A program made the position numbers and the translations under genes. DNA of 13,042 nucleotides from Desulforamulus profundi (GTDB taxonomy: Bacteria; Bacillota_B; Desulfotomaculia; Desulfotomaculales; Desulfotomaculaceae): the NCBI RefSeq assembly GCF_002607855.1, contig NZ_AWQQ01000149.1, positions 1 to 13,042 on the forward strand, in the 5' to 3' direction. Below, one piece after another: positions 1 to 7,313 of this stretch (within the stretch, counting starts at the first letter, position 1; every line of letters begins with the position of its first letter). Under the pieces are notes generated by a model. That model was given only the letters and a program-made list of their open reading frames with translations. It had not been told where the DNA came from and ran no database searches.

Positions 1-12
1 TTTGATTTCCAT
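1..12 (-). CDS. Start of an unidentified gene running off the left edge (only MEIK visible)
   Basis: On the minus strand an ATG at 12-10 is followed by GAA ATC AAA, giving Met-Glu-Ile-Lys before the window ends. A purine-rich ribosome binding site (AAAGGAAG) lies about 8 nt upstream, and a sigma-H-like promoter lies at 51-78. Four codons identify nothing. In Bacillus the gene after rpmA is spo0B, then obg. The residues do not resemble a typical Obg start, so a Spo0B-like protein is a positional guess only. Confidence 0.45.
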
Positions 13-50
13 TGGTGATACTTCCTTTCGAAACCGTAATAATAATTTAT

Positions 51-78
51 ATTCGACGATTTGGATTTATTTTCCTCC
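51..78 (-). promoter_or_regulatory. Candidate sigma-H promoter for the gene at the left edge
   Basis: The minus strand reads GGAGGAAAA (78-70), 12 nt, then GTCGAAT (57-51). This fits the Bacillus sigma-H consensus as I recall it (RNAGGAWWW, 11-12 nt, RNNGAAT) at every defined position. The implied transcription start near 44 gives a leader of about 30 nt before the ATG at 12. The site lies just beyond the rpmA terminator, where a new transcript would be expected. This is a motif match only. Confidence 0.5.
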
Positions 79-90
79 CGGTGGAGGCAT

Positions 91-121
91 TAAAAACCAG
101 CCTGTACTGCAGGCTGGTTTT
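91..121 (-). terminator. Rho-independent terminator after rpmA
   Basis: A perfect 12-bp stem (AAAACCAGCCTG at 93-104 against CAGGCTGGTTTT at 110-121) encloses a 5-nt loop. On the minus strand it is followed by a T run at 96-92. It starts 6 nt beyond the rpmA stop codon and ends the rplU-rpmA transcript. Confidence 0.9.
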
Positions 122-126
122 CAAAG

Positions 127-396
127 TTACTGAGCTACAACTTCGGGAACCACAATGCTTACTTGTTTCTTATCCCGACCATTACGCTCAAATTTAACAA
201 TGCCGTCAACTTTGGCAAACAAAGTGTCGTCGCCACCGCGACCAACATTGACACCGGGGTAAATTTTAGTGCCACGCTGTCTTACCAGAATGCTGCCGGC
301 GGTAACAAATTTACCGTCGCCTTCTTTTACCCCAAGTCGTTTGGCCTGTGAGTCACGACCGTTACGAGAGCTACCTACACCTTTCTTATGAGCCAT
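127..396 (-). CDS. rpmA: 50S ribosomal protein L27
   Basis: This 89-residue protein is a structural component of the large ribosomal subunit, whose N-terminus reaches toward the peptidyl transferase centre. It begins [20 protein letters not shown], the L27 signature, and has the usual bacterial length. The ATG is preceded by a strong GGGAGGTGA site. It follows rplU by 34 nt in a two-gene operon and is closed by the terminator at 91-121. The oddity is that most studied Firmicutes make L27 with a short hydrophobic N-terminal extension that the protease Prp (ysxB) removes. Here Met-Ala-His-Lys-Lys starts directly, and no ysxB lies between rplU and rpmA. The extension-free start is seen directly; loss of the Prp requirement is inferred. 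Confidence 0.97.
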   Translation of the reverse strand: MAHKKGVGSSRNGRDSQAKRLGVKEGDGKFVTAGSILVRQRGTKIYPGVNVGRGGDDTLFAKVDGIVKFERNGRDKKQVSIVVPEVVAQ

Positions 397-430
397 AAAG
401 TCTCACCTCCCTATTGGTGACCGGATAAAA

Positions 431-742
431 TTAAGCTTCAATTTTTTCAACAACCACCTGGGTGAAAGGCTGGCGATGGCCTTTCTTACGGCGGTAATTC
501 TTCTTGGGCTTATACTTGAATACGATGATTTTCTTGCCTCTGCCGTGGCGCACTACGTCCAGAATTACTTTGGCGCCTTCCACCTTGGGAGTGCCAACCT
601 TCACCTGACCGTCCTTTTCCACCAGCAGAACATCAGTTAACTCAACCTTCTGGCCTGCTTCGGCCTCCAGCTTTTCAATGTACAGGGTGTCACCTTCCTG
701 AACCTTGTACTGCTTACCACCGGTAATTACAACTGCATACAT
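431..742 (-). CDS. rplU: 50S ribosomal protein L21
   Basis: This 103-residue protein of the large subunit binds 23S rRNA. The start [18 protein letters not shown] and the basic C-terminal region ([20 protein letters not shown]) are classic L21, and the length matches the family. I chose the ATG at 742 because GGGGAGGTG (756-748) sits at ideal spacing. A longer reading frame reaching 778 would add 12 residues with no family counterpart and would read through the ribosome binding site. The gene is first in an rplU-rpmA operon driven by the promoter at 851-878. A structured leader of about 100 nt precedes it and probably mediates autoregulation. The interposed ysxB found in Bacillus is absent. 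Confidence 0.97.
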   Translation of the reverse strand: MYAVVITGGKQYKVQEGDTLYIEKLEAEAGQKVELTDVLLVEKDGQVKVGTPKVEGAKVILDVVRHGRGKKIIVFKYKPKKNYRRKKGHRQPFTQVVVEKIEA

Positions 743-850
743 ACCTACACCTCCCCGTCTTTTAGGACTCGCCATCAAGGTACCGGGTCACCGGGTTTTA
801 AAGACCTCTGCTGAGCGGTATGGTAGGCAAAAAGACACCTACATTTAGAT
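743..850 (-). promoter_or_regulatory. rplU 5' leader, L21-leader-like regulatory RNA
   Basis: About 100 nt of untranslated RNA lie between the promoter and rplU. The Shine-Dalgarno sequence GGGGAGGTG (756-748) is immediately preceded by AAAAGAC (763-757). Two upstream segments can pair with AAAAGAC: GTCTTTT (836-830) gives 7 bp and GTCTTT (805-800) gives 6 bp. Mutually exclusive pairings that end at the ribosome binding site are what an autogenous ribosomal leader would use. Firmicutes are known to carry an L21 leader (an Rfam family) at this position. Assignment to that family is by position and general resemblance and was not tested with a covariance model. Confidence 0.65.
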
Positions 851-878
851 ATTCTATCATAATTGAGATATTTGTCAA
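851..878 (-). promoter_or_regulatory. Sigma-A promoter of rplU-rpmA
   Basis: A perfect TTGACA (878-873) is separated by 16 nt from TAGAAT (856-851) on the minus strand, in AT-rich DNA. Transcription would start near 844, giving a leader of about 100 nt before rplU. Confidence 0.8.
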
Positions 879-918
879 CAAAATTACCTTGCTCTCCTGT
901 GTTGGGTGCTAAACTGGA

Positions 919-979
919 ACAGAGGTTAGAAGTGAGAAGAATAAAATCTCACCTCCAACTTCTCACCTCTCACTTCTCA
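919..979. repeat. Tandem heptamer repeat TGAGARG with an inverted arm
   Basis: Directly after the rng stop, the minus strand carries five consecutive 7-mers: TGAGAAG, TGAGAGG, TGAGAAG, TTGGAGG and TGAGATT (979-945). On the plus strand ACAGAGG, TTAGAAG and TGAGAAG follow one another at 919-939. The two arms can pair over 12 of 13 positions (921-933 with 958-970). There is no T run after the hairpin, so this is not an ordinary terminator. It fills most of the gap between rng and the rplU promoter. Confidence 0.8.
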
Positions 980-980
980 A

Positions 981-2660
981 TTACACCAACCTGGCCTTGG
1001 CGTAGGTGCGGTGCACCTTGACAATCTCCACGGAAACCAGTTCGCCGACCAGCGCCCCGCCGCCCTCAACGTCGATAATAAAGCCATCCAACCTGGCGAT
1101 GCCGTCGCTGGGGTTAGAAATATGCGGTTCCTCCACCTTTAACTCGATAATTTCGCCGGTTTTTACGGGAACGGTCTGGGAAGAGATTTCTTCCTGGTCA
1201 GACAGGGGCTTGATGGTGACCTGTTCTAAATGATGAGTGGCCGAGCCCCGGATGTAAAGGTTCTTGCCGGTTTTTTGCTCCAACTCTCTCAAATTTACCC
1301 CGCCGGCCCCGATTAATCTGGCTGCCACAATGGGGTTGGCCTCCACCAGGATGGTATCGGCCACCGTCTGGCGGGCCAGCTGGTAAATCTGGGTTTTTAG
1401 CTGGATGCTGACCGTCTCCTCGGAAAGAACCTTCCCCCGGCCTTCACAATAGGGACAGGGCTTCTGCACCACCTCCGCCAGGGATGGGCGCACCTTTTTG
1501 CGGGTCATTTCCACCAGCCCCAGTTGGGTGATGCCCAGAATATTGGTTTTGGTTTTGTCCTTTTTGATTTCCTCCTCCAGGGTAGCCAGCACCTGGTTGC
1601 GGTGTTCTTCTTCCGCCATATCAATGAAATCGACAATAATGATGCCGCCGATGTTTCTCAGGCGGAGCTGCCGGGCAATTTCCACCGCCGCATCCAGATT
1701 GGTCCTCAGGACCGTGTCCTCCAGCGTAGTGCTGCCCACAAACTTGCCGGTGTTGACATCCACCGCCGTCAGGGCTTCGGCCTGGTCAATCACCAGATAG
1801 GCCCCGCATTTGAGCCAGACCTTCCTCTTCAGGGCCTTTTCCAATTCTGTAGAAATACCATAGTCTTCAAAAATATTTTCACGCTCATCCAGGAATACCT
1901 TGAGCTTCAGCTTCGGATCGATCATATCCAAAATTTCCAGGGTTTTTTCGTATTCACTGCGGGAATCCAGGGTAAGACGGTCCACATCTTCGCTGAAAAT
2001 GTCCCGCAGCATCCGCTGGACCAGTTCCAAATCCCTGTGCAGCAGGTTGGGGGCGGAACTGTTGGCGGACCGGCTCTGTATTTTACGCCAGAGTTTGCTG
2101 AGCAGCAGAATGTCCTGCCGGAATTCTTCCTCATCCACCCCTTCGGCCACCGTCCGGACAATGACACCCATTCCCTCGGGTTTTACCCGGGCGGCCAGTT
2201 CCTTTAATCGCTCCCGCTCCTTTTCTGATTCAATGCGCCGGGAAATGCCGATGTAGTCAACGGTGGGCATTAGAACCAGATACCTGCCGGGCAGCGTAAT
2301 ATGGGTGGTAACCCTGGGTCCTTTGGTGCCGATGGGCTCCTTGACGATCTGAACGATAATCTCCTGACCCTGCTTTAAAATGTCACCGATATTCACGTTA
2401 AGACCCGGCTGGTTGGCTGCTTCCGGATTCCTGGCCGGCTGCGCGTCTTCCACATAAAGAAAGGCATTCTTCTCCAACCCGATATCCACAAAGGCTGCCT
2501 GCATGCCTGGAAGGACATTTTCTACCTTGCCCTTGAAGATGTTCCCCACCAACCGCTGGTTTTGGGAACGCTCTATGTACACTTCCATAAGCACTCTGTC
2601 TTCCAGGACCGCAACCCGCGTTTCTTCTTCCTGTACATTAATCACGATTTCTTTTAACAT
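981..2660 (-). CDS. rng: Ribonuclease G (RNase E/G family), with C-terminal TRAM-like domain
   Basis: This 559-residue endoribonuclease would cleave single-stranded AU-rich RNA in rRNA maturation and mRNA decay. An S1-type RNA-binding region lies at about residues 37-120 (VGNIFKGKVENVLPGMQAAF). The catalytic DNase-I-like domain has the metal-binding aspartates Asp301 (TAVDVNTGKFVG) and Asp344 (IIIVDFIDM). The zinc-link motif CPYC at 402-405 joins protomers in this family. A small beta-rich domain resembling TRAM follows at about 500-559, and the long degradosome-scaffold tail of E. coli RNase E is absent. The ATG at 2660 follows AGGAGAGGAAG. The gene sits 27 nt after the DUF2344 gene and appears to share its operon with the radical SAM gene. 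The TRAM call rests on general resemblance. Confidence 0.95.
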   Translation of the reverse strand: MLKEIVINVQEEETRVAVLEDRVLMEVYIERSQNQRLVGNIFKGKVENVLPGMQAAFVDIGLEKNAFLYVEDAQPARNPEAANQPGLNVNIGDILKQGQEIIVQIVKEPIGTKGPRVTTHITLPGRYLVLMPTVDYIGISRRIESEKERERLKELAARVKPEGMGVIVRTVAEGVDEEEFRQDILLLSKLWRKIQSRSANSSAPNLLHRDLELVQRMLRDIFSEDVDRLTLDSRSEYEKTLEILDMIDPKLKLKVFLDERENIFEDYGISTELEKALKRKVWLKCGAYLVIDQAEALTAVDVNTGKFVGSTTLEDTVLRTNLDAAVEIARQLRLRNIGGIIIVDFIDMAEEEHRNQVLATLEEEIKKDKTKTNILGITQLGLVEMTRKKVRPSLAEVVQKPCPYCEGRGKVLSEETVSIQLKTQIYQLARQTVADTILVEANPIVAARLIGAGGVNLRELEQKTGKNLYIRGSATHHLEQVTIKPLSDQEEISSQTVPVKTGEIIELKVEEPHISNPSDGIARLDGFIIDVEGGGALVGELVSVEIVKVHRTYAKARLV

Positions 2661-2687
2661 AGCTGACTTCCTCTCCTACCCTGGCCC

Positions 2688-3382
2688 CTAAACCTCCCAA
2701 AGGGAGATGGGACCAGTGTCACCCTCGGCAAACAGGGCGGTACGGCGAATACGGAAATCCTCCGGGTCAACGGGTACTCCCCCGTCCCCGGATAGCCTGA
2801 GTAAAACCTCTTCAGGACGAACATTTCCTGTACTGCCGATTAAAAGTTCCATATTTATTTCTAGTATATGCCCTTTTACTCCACCTGCCAGCCTAAAAAT
2901 TCCCGGACGAATGTCGACTTCTTTTCTTTTCCCTTTTACTTCTCGGGTTATCATAATTTCTTCTTGATCCATCAGGTGGTCAATGGCTGTATTCAGTTCT
3001 ACCTCCGAATACCCGGCGGGCAGGGTGGCCGTCGCCCGGTAGGCAGCCCTGGCAATCCTGGACATTAGGGCAGGAGCACGGTCCACCACTTCTTTGACAT
3101 CTAATATTTTATACCCTTCGGCAGATTGGATTCCAGCCGACGGGCGATCTCAGCTGGCTCCAGGTACTCTTTAAGCTCCATGTCCATGTATTCTTCCAAC
3201 CCCGCAACCCCGACGGGCAGCGGTGCGGCAAAACTAAACTTGGGGTGGGGATTAAAGCCCTCGGAAAAGGCCACCGGCAGGCCGGCCCGCCGGGTGGAAC
3301 GGTCAAAGAAACGGACCATATCCAGGTGGGAGCTGTAGCGGGCCGGGCCGTCTTTGCTAAACTTCACCCTGTATCGGGGCAA
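2688..3382 (-). pseudogene. TIGR03936/DUF2344 radical SAM-linked protein, frame broken by one missing base
   Basis: Two adjacent frames together give one DUF2344 protein of about 231 residues. The N-terminal part has the family start PRYRVKFSKDGPARYSSHLD and a conserved GFNPHPKFSFAAPLPVG segment, and stops after KGIKY. Restoring one A in the run at about 3102-3106 turns KGIKY-stop into KGIKILDVKEVVDRAPAL and joins the C-terminal part without a gap. The start is probably TTG at 3382, 9 nt after GGAGG. It overlaps the end of the upstream radical SAM gene by 26 nt, so translation is likely coupled. The family's biochemical role is unknown, and it accompanies or is fused to TIGR03960 radical SAM proteins. 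A sequencing error is at least as likely as true inactivation. Confidence 0.85.
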
Positions 3383-5231
3383 TCTCCGCACCTCCCAAAA
3401 TATTTGGTTTAATCTCCAAGGTTGGACACAGGCCACAGCCGGGGCACTTGCCGCTGCGGCAGTCCACCGTGGGTTGGCTGGCCATAGCCTTTTTGTGTTC
3501 TCTGATTAAAAATTTCTTGCTGACCCCGGCTTCAATATGATCCCAGGGTAAAATTTCTTCGTAGCTAATCCTCCGGTAGGCATACCACCGGGGGTCAATC
3601 TTTTCTTCCTCAAAGGCTTCCATCCACAGATCGTAGTCAAAATGCTCGGACCAACCGTCAAAACGGGCCCCTTTGGTCCAGGCACTCTCCAGCACCGCAC
3701 CCAGGCGGCGGTCCCCCTTGGCAAAAACAGCCTCCAGGAAACTGGTCTCCGGGTCGTGCCAGTTGTAGGAAATGCGTTTGTCCCTCATTTTCTCCTTAAG
3801 GTATTTTTGTTTATCCCTTAATTCCTGCAAAGTGTTTTGGGGTTCCCATTGAAAAGCGGTGTGGGACTTGGGTACGAAGGAGGAGGTACTCACTGTTACC
3901 TTCAGCCGCCCCCTGGGCACACCGCATGCCTGGCCGATTTGCACCACTTTTTTGGCCATATCGGCGATGCCGTCCAGATCTTCGTAAGTTTCGGTGGGCA
4001 GGCCGATCATAAAGTAGAGTTTCACCGCTGACCAGCCGTTTTTAAAGGCGGAGGTGACGGCATCCACCAGGTTTTCTTCGGTCACATTCTTATTGATGAC
4101 ATCCCGCAGCCGTTGGGTGCCGGCCTCCGGTGCAAAGGTCAGACCGCTTTTCCGCACCTTTTGCACTTCCTTGGCCAGATCGATGGAAAAGGCATCCAGC
4201 CTCAGGGAGGGCAGCGACACGTTAACCCCCCGTTCCCCGTAAATATCCAGCAGGTTCTTCACCAGGGGGGCCACTCCGGTGTAATCTGCGGTGCTTAATG
4301 AGGTCAGGGAGATCTCGTCATGGCCGGTGCTGGCGATCATTTCTTCCACCTGGCGCACCAGGGTCTCGGGTTTTTTCTCCCGGACAGGACGGTATAAGAC
4401 TCCCGCCTGGCAGAAACGACATCCCCTGGTGCAGCCCCGTAAAACCTCCACCATCACCCGGTCATGAACAACGCCCATAGAAGGTACGATGGGGTTGGTG
4501 GGAAAGTCTACATTATCAAAATCCCGCACAATTCGTTTGCCAATTTTGGCGGGAACCCCTTCTTTGACGGAAGTTACCGATGCGACGGTGTTGTCATCCC
4601 GGTAGTTCACCTCATAGAGGGACGGGACATAGACGCCCGAAATGGTCCTGGCAAACTGCAATAACATTTCCTGGCGGTCAACACCCTTTTGTTTCAGTTC
4701 TTTATAAGCATCAATCAATTCGTGGATAACCTCTTCCCCTTCGCCAATGACAAACAGGTCGATAAAGTCGGCAATAGGTTCCGGGTTAAAGGCGCAGGGA
4801 CCCCCGGCAATCACCAGGGGCATGGTGTGGTCCCGGTGGGCGGAACGCACCGGCAGACCGGCTAAGTCCAACATGTTTAAAATGTTGCTGAAGCTCATTT
4901 CATACTGTAAAGTGACGCCTAAAATATCGAAATCCACCAGGGGACGCTGGGATTCCAAACTGAATAACAGAAGCTTTTCCTTCCGGAGCTGTTCTTCCAT
5001 GTCGGTCCAGGGGGCAAACACCCTTTCCATCAGCGCGTCTTTTCTTTTATTCACCACATGGTAAAGAATCTGCAGGCCCAGGTGGGACATGCCCACCTCG
5101 TAGACATCTGGAAAGGCAAAGGCCATCGTAACGTCTACCCGGTCCCAGTCTTTTTTCACGGTATTCCACTCGCCGCCGGCGTAACGGCTGGGTTTTTGAA
5201 CCCGGGCAAGGACTTTCTCCAATTTGTTCAT
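3357..5231 (-). CDS. TIGR03960-type radical SAM protein with N-terminal B12-binding-like region
   Basis: This 624-residue protein carries the radical SAM cluster motif Cys267-x3-Cys271-x2-Cys274 (RGCTRGCRFCQAG), which binds the [4Fe-4S] cluster that cleaves S-adenosylmethionine. The N-terminal region (about 30-180, including DVYEVGMSHLGLQILY and VIAGGPCAFNPEP) resembles the cobalamin-binding fold that precedes the radical SAM domain in this class. No obvious DxHxxG cobalamin-ligand motif is visible. A C-terminal cysteine group (Cys591, 596, 599, 602) could hold a further iron-sulfur cluster. The ATG at 5231 follows GGAGGAAG. The gene heads a likely operon with the DUF2344 gene, which it overlaps by 26 nt, and rng. 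The substrate is unknown; the setting beside RNase G and ribosomal protein genes hints at RNA or ribosome modification, which is inference. Confidence 0.9.
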   Translation of the reverse strand: MNKLEKVLARVQKPSRYAGGEWNTVKKDWDRVDVTMAFAFPDVYEVGMSHLGLQILYHVVNKRKDALMERVFAPWTDMEEQLRKEKLLLFSLESQRPLVDFDILGVTLQYEMSFSNILNMLDLAGLPVRSAHRDHTMPLVIAGGPCAFNPEPIADFIDLFVIGEGEEVIHELIDAYKELKQKGVDRQEMLLQFARTISGVYVPSLYEVNYRDDNTVASVTSVKEGVPAKIGKRIVRDFDNVDFPTNPIVPSMGVVHDRVMVEVLRGCTRGCRFCQAGVLYRPVREKKPETLVRQVEEMIASTGHDEISLTSLSTADYTGVAPLVKNLLDIYGERGVNVSLPSLRLDAFSIDLAKEVQKVRKSGLTFAPEAGTQRLRDVINKNVTEENLVDAVTSAFKNGWSAVKLYFMIGLPTETYEDLDGIADMAKKVVQIGQACGVPRGRLKVTVSTSSFVPKSHTAFQWEPQNTLQELRDKQKYLKEKMRDKRISYNWHDPETSFLEAVFAKGDRRLGAVLESAWTKGARFDGWSEHFDYDLWMEAFEEEKIDPRWYAYRRISYEEILPWDHIEAGVSKKFLIREHKKAMASQPTVDCRSGKCPGCGLCPTLEIKPNILGGAEIAPIQGEV

Positions 5232-5438
5232 GGTCTGCTTCCTCCATTTAATGCACGTCCGTTAGAACACTCATTCTCTATTATTGCCCAATTATGTTCG
5301 GAAAAATATTCCTTTTTGATTTTTCTACATCCGGTGGAGTAAATCCTGCTTGGAAAAACATAGCTGGCGCCAAGCTTTTTCGGCCAGTGGCCGGCCTTGG
5401 TTGTATTATGCAGAAAGTTCCAGACTCTCTGAGCTACC
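5232..5438. other. Intergenic gap with no convincing gene
   Basis: This 207-bp spacer separates the spoIVFB terminator from the radical SAM gene. It holds a GGCGCC-centred near-palindrome (AGCTGGCGCCAAGCT) and the ribosome binding site of the downstream gene. A promoter for the radical SAM operon should lie here, but I see no good -35/-10 pair. A short minus-strand frame (5228-5440) is not supported as a gene because it begins inside the terminator T run and has no ribosome binding site. Confidence 0.5.
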
Positions 5439-5466
5439 AAAAAACGGACCCAATCATATGGATCCG
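5439..5466 (-). terminator. Rho-independent terminator after spoIVFB
   Basis: On the minus strand CGGATCC (5466-5460), an 8-nt loop and GGGTCCG (5451-5445) form a 7-bp stem with one G-T pair. Six Ts follow (5444-5439). It begins one base after the spoIVFB stop codon. Confidence 0.85.
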
Positions 5467-5467
5467 C

Positions 5468-6346
5468 TCAGTTTGATTTAATAATGGCACCCAGGGGGTA
5501 GTCCATGCCATGGGTAAACAAGGCATCCACCACTTGTGCTTCACTGATTTGGCCCAGGGTTTTCATCTGCTTGTCTACCAATAGGATGAGATGAAATTTT
5601 TGGGGCACAAATAAACGCACAACCTCTTTCAGGGGAACGTCTTCCCGGGCCACCAGCTGCTCCGCCGGTAAAACACCCGCTTTAGACAGTTCCTCTTTTT
5701 TTTGAGCCAGGTGCCGGATAAACAGGTAAGGCGCCAGGTTTTTCTCCTTAGTGGCGGAATACAGAACAAACAGGGCAATAATCACCACGTCCAGCCCCAC
5801 AAACCCGTAGAGCACTCCCACAACGCCAAGGCAGGCCACCACCACCGCCACAACCTGTCCCATTCTGGCCGCTATTAATGTGGCCTCGGATAGCCCCACA
5901 TGGACGGACAAAAGGGCGCGGAAGATTCTGCCCCCGTCCAGAGGAAGGGCGGGCAAAAGGTTAAAGAAGGCCAGCATCAGGTTGATCTGCAGAAAAAAGG
6001 GGCTGAGTTCCTCTGACCAAATGCCATAATTTCTTAATCCCATGGCCAGCCCGATCAACAGCAGGTTTGAGGCCGGTCCCGCCAGTGCCACCGCAATCTC
6101 TTTGCCTGGTTCCACACTCATTTCCCCGCCCATGCGGGCCACACCCCCAAAGGGTAACACTTCAACGTCAATGACCCGGACTCCTATCAGCCTGGCCGCC
6201 AGGGTGTGGGCCAGTTCATGGAACAATACCAGGGCAAAGATCATCAGTCCCTTTTCCAGAACGCCGGCCACAAAGTAAAGGCCCAGGAGAAACAAGAACA
6301 GCAGATTAAAATGCAGGTCAATTCCCCAGAGGCGACCCACCCTCAT
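5468..6346 (-). CDS. spoIVFB: SpoIVFB-like intramembrane metalloprotease (M50B site-2 protease)
   Basis: This 292-residue polytopic membrane zinc protease is expected in the outer forespore membrane, where SpoIVFB removes the pro-sequence of sigma-K. The zinc-binding HExxH motif is HELAH with His43, Glu44 and His47. The third ligand motif is NLLPALPLDGG with Asp137. As I recall them, these match the Bacillus SpoIVFB numbers, and the total length is close. Hydrophobic segments lie at about 12-50, 83-103, 115-133 and 160-198. A C-terminal CBS-like soluble region (about 205-292) follows, which in this family senses ATP. The ATG overlaps the stop of the upstream spoIVFA-like gene (ATGA), and the same pair occurs together upstream of rplU in Bacillus. 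A generic M50 protease is the alternative, but context favours SpoIVFB. Confidence 0.88.
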   Translation of the reverse strand: MRVGRLWGIDLHFNLLFLFLLGLYFVAGVLEKGLMIFALVLFHELAHTLAARLIGVRVIDVEVLPFGGVARMGGEMSVEPGKEIAVALAGPASNLLLIGLAMGLRNYGIWSEELSPFFLQINLMLAFFNLLPALPLDGGRIFRALLSVHVGLSEATLIAARMGQVVAVVVACLGVVGVLYGFVGLDVVIIALFVLYSATKEKNLAPYLFIRHLAQKKEELSKAGVLPAEQLVAREDVPLKEVVRLFVPQKFHLILLVDKQMKTLGQISEAQVVDALFTHGMDYPLGAIIKSN

Positions 6347-7263
6347 GGTTTGGAACGCTCCTGATCCTTTTTAGGTTCACCGGCATCCGTTTTTGATTCA
6401 TCGGAGTTTACCGATTTGCTGTCTTCTTCTTTGGTTGGGGAGGCATCATTCTTTTGCTCTGCCGGCTCATCTGTGGGTATCGTTTTCAGATCGATTTTCT
6501 TAAGTGGGTCAACCAGTTTATCATTTTCCCGCACTTCGAAATGCAGGACCGGGTCTCCTTCAGTTGGCTCAGCTACTTTGCCGATCACCTGTCCGGCTTG
6601 TACCTGGTGTCCCTTCGTAACGGAAATCTCGGTCAAGCCGGCGTACAGGGCATATTCTCCTTTACGGTGCTCAATGAGTACAAACTCCCCGTAGGTACGA
6701 TCATGGCCTATGCGGCTGACTGTACCGGGCTGTACCGTTTTCACCGGTGACCCCACCGCGGCGCTGATATCGATCCCGGGATTAAACCTCTCCAGGTTAT
6801 CCAGCGGGCTTTTTACCCAGCCAAATTCCTGTACCACCCGCCCGGAAACAGGGATGGCCCAGGCGTCCGGCTCCGGTGTGGTGGTGGCAGGTAGGACCGG
6901 GCCGGATAGTTCATTAAACATAGGCCAATCCATATTCACAGTTTGCAGGGCTATGGCGACGGCTTTATCCAACACAGGCGTAACATCCCACTCGGTGGTT
7001 AAGGCCACCCTTAACCCCTCCCTGGCCTGCTGGCTCCAGGGATGGGAGGATTCCTTAATCAGCAGCAGTACGGCAAAAATCCCCAGGGCCGCCACAATGC
7101 GATAAAAGGTTTTCCACCTTTTACTGCGCGGTTTTTCGCGCTTCCACTTGCTGCGGGGACCATAAATACTGCTCCAATCATCCACCCCGCAGTTGTAATA
7201 GCCGCCTAAAGGATCCCTGCTTTTCTTTTTAAACCGGTCAAAGCTTATCCTTCCTATTTTCAC
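6343..7263 (-). CDS. spoIVFA: SpoIVFA-like membrane protein with degenerate LytM/M23 domain
   Basis: This protein of about 306 residues has a basic cytoplasmic N-terminal region, one membrane segment (about 55-70, IVAALGIFAVLLL) and an extracytoplasmic LytM/M23-like domain (about 135-255). The usual first zinc ligand His is Asn161 in RFNPGIDISA, with Asp165 kept. The HxH motif has become VLH (His241 only), so peptidase activity is unlikely. Bacillus SpoIVFA likewise has an inactive LytM domain and tethers and regulates SpoIVFB. The last ~45 residues form an unusual Lys/Glu/Asp/Ser-rich tail. The first possible codon (TTG, 7269) is only 2 nt from GGGAGG, so the GTG at 7263 is preferred. The stop overlaps the spoIVFB start by 4 nt. 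A sigma-E-like promoter lies upstream. Confidence 0.82.
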   Translation of the reverse strand: MKIGRISFDRFKKKSRDPLGGYYNCGVDDWSSIYGPRSKWKREKPRSKRWKTFYRIVAALGIFAVLLLIKESSHPWSQQAREGLRVALTTEWDVTPVLDKAVAIALQTVNMDWPMFNELSGPVLPATTTPEPDAWAIPVSGRVVQEFGWVKSPLDNLERFNPGIDISAAVGSPVKTVQPGTVSRIGHDRTYGEFVLIEHRKGEYALYAGLTEISVTKGHQVQAGQVIGKVAEPTEGDPVLHFEVRENDKLVDPLKKIDLKTIPTDEPAEQKNDASPTKEEDSKSVNSDESKTDAGEPKKDQERSKP

Positions 7264-7313
7264 CTTCAATCCCTCCCAAGGGTATTTCTTTGAAGCCGCG
7301 GTACGACTAGTAC

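Noticed and set aside
431..778. A longer L21 beginning at 778
   Set aside because: The extra residues come from the leader and ribosome binding site; the ATG at 742 has ideal spacing and the family start.
919..979. The heptamer hairpin as the rng terminator
   Set aside because: No T run follows the stem on the minus strand, and the loop is long.
1524..2207. A 227-codon plus-strand frame opposite rng
   Set aside because: It is the antisense shadow of a well-conserved gene, with low-complexity composition and no ribosome binding site.
5228..5440. A 70-codon minus-strand frame between spoIVFB and the radical SAM gene, overlapping the latter's start by ATGA
   Set aside because: Its start codon lies at the end of the terminator T run, it has no ribosome binding site, and the residues resemble no family I recognise.
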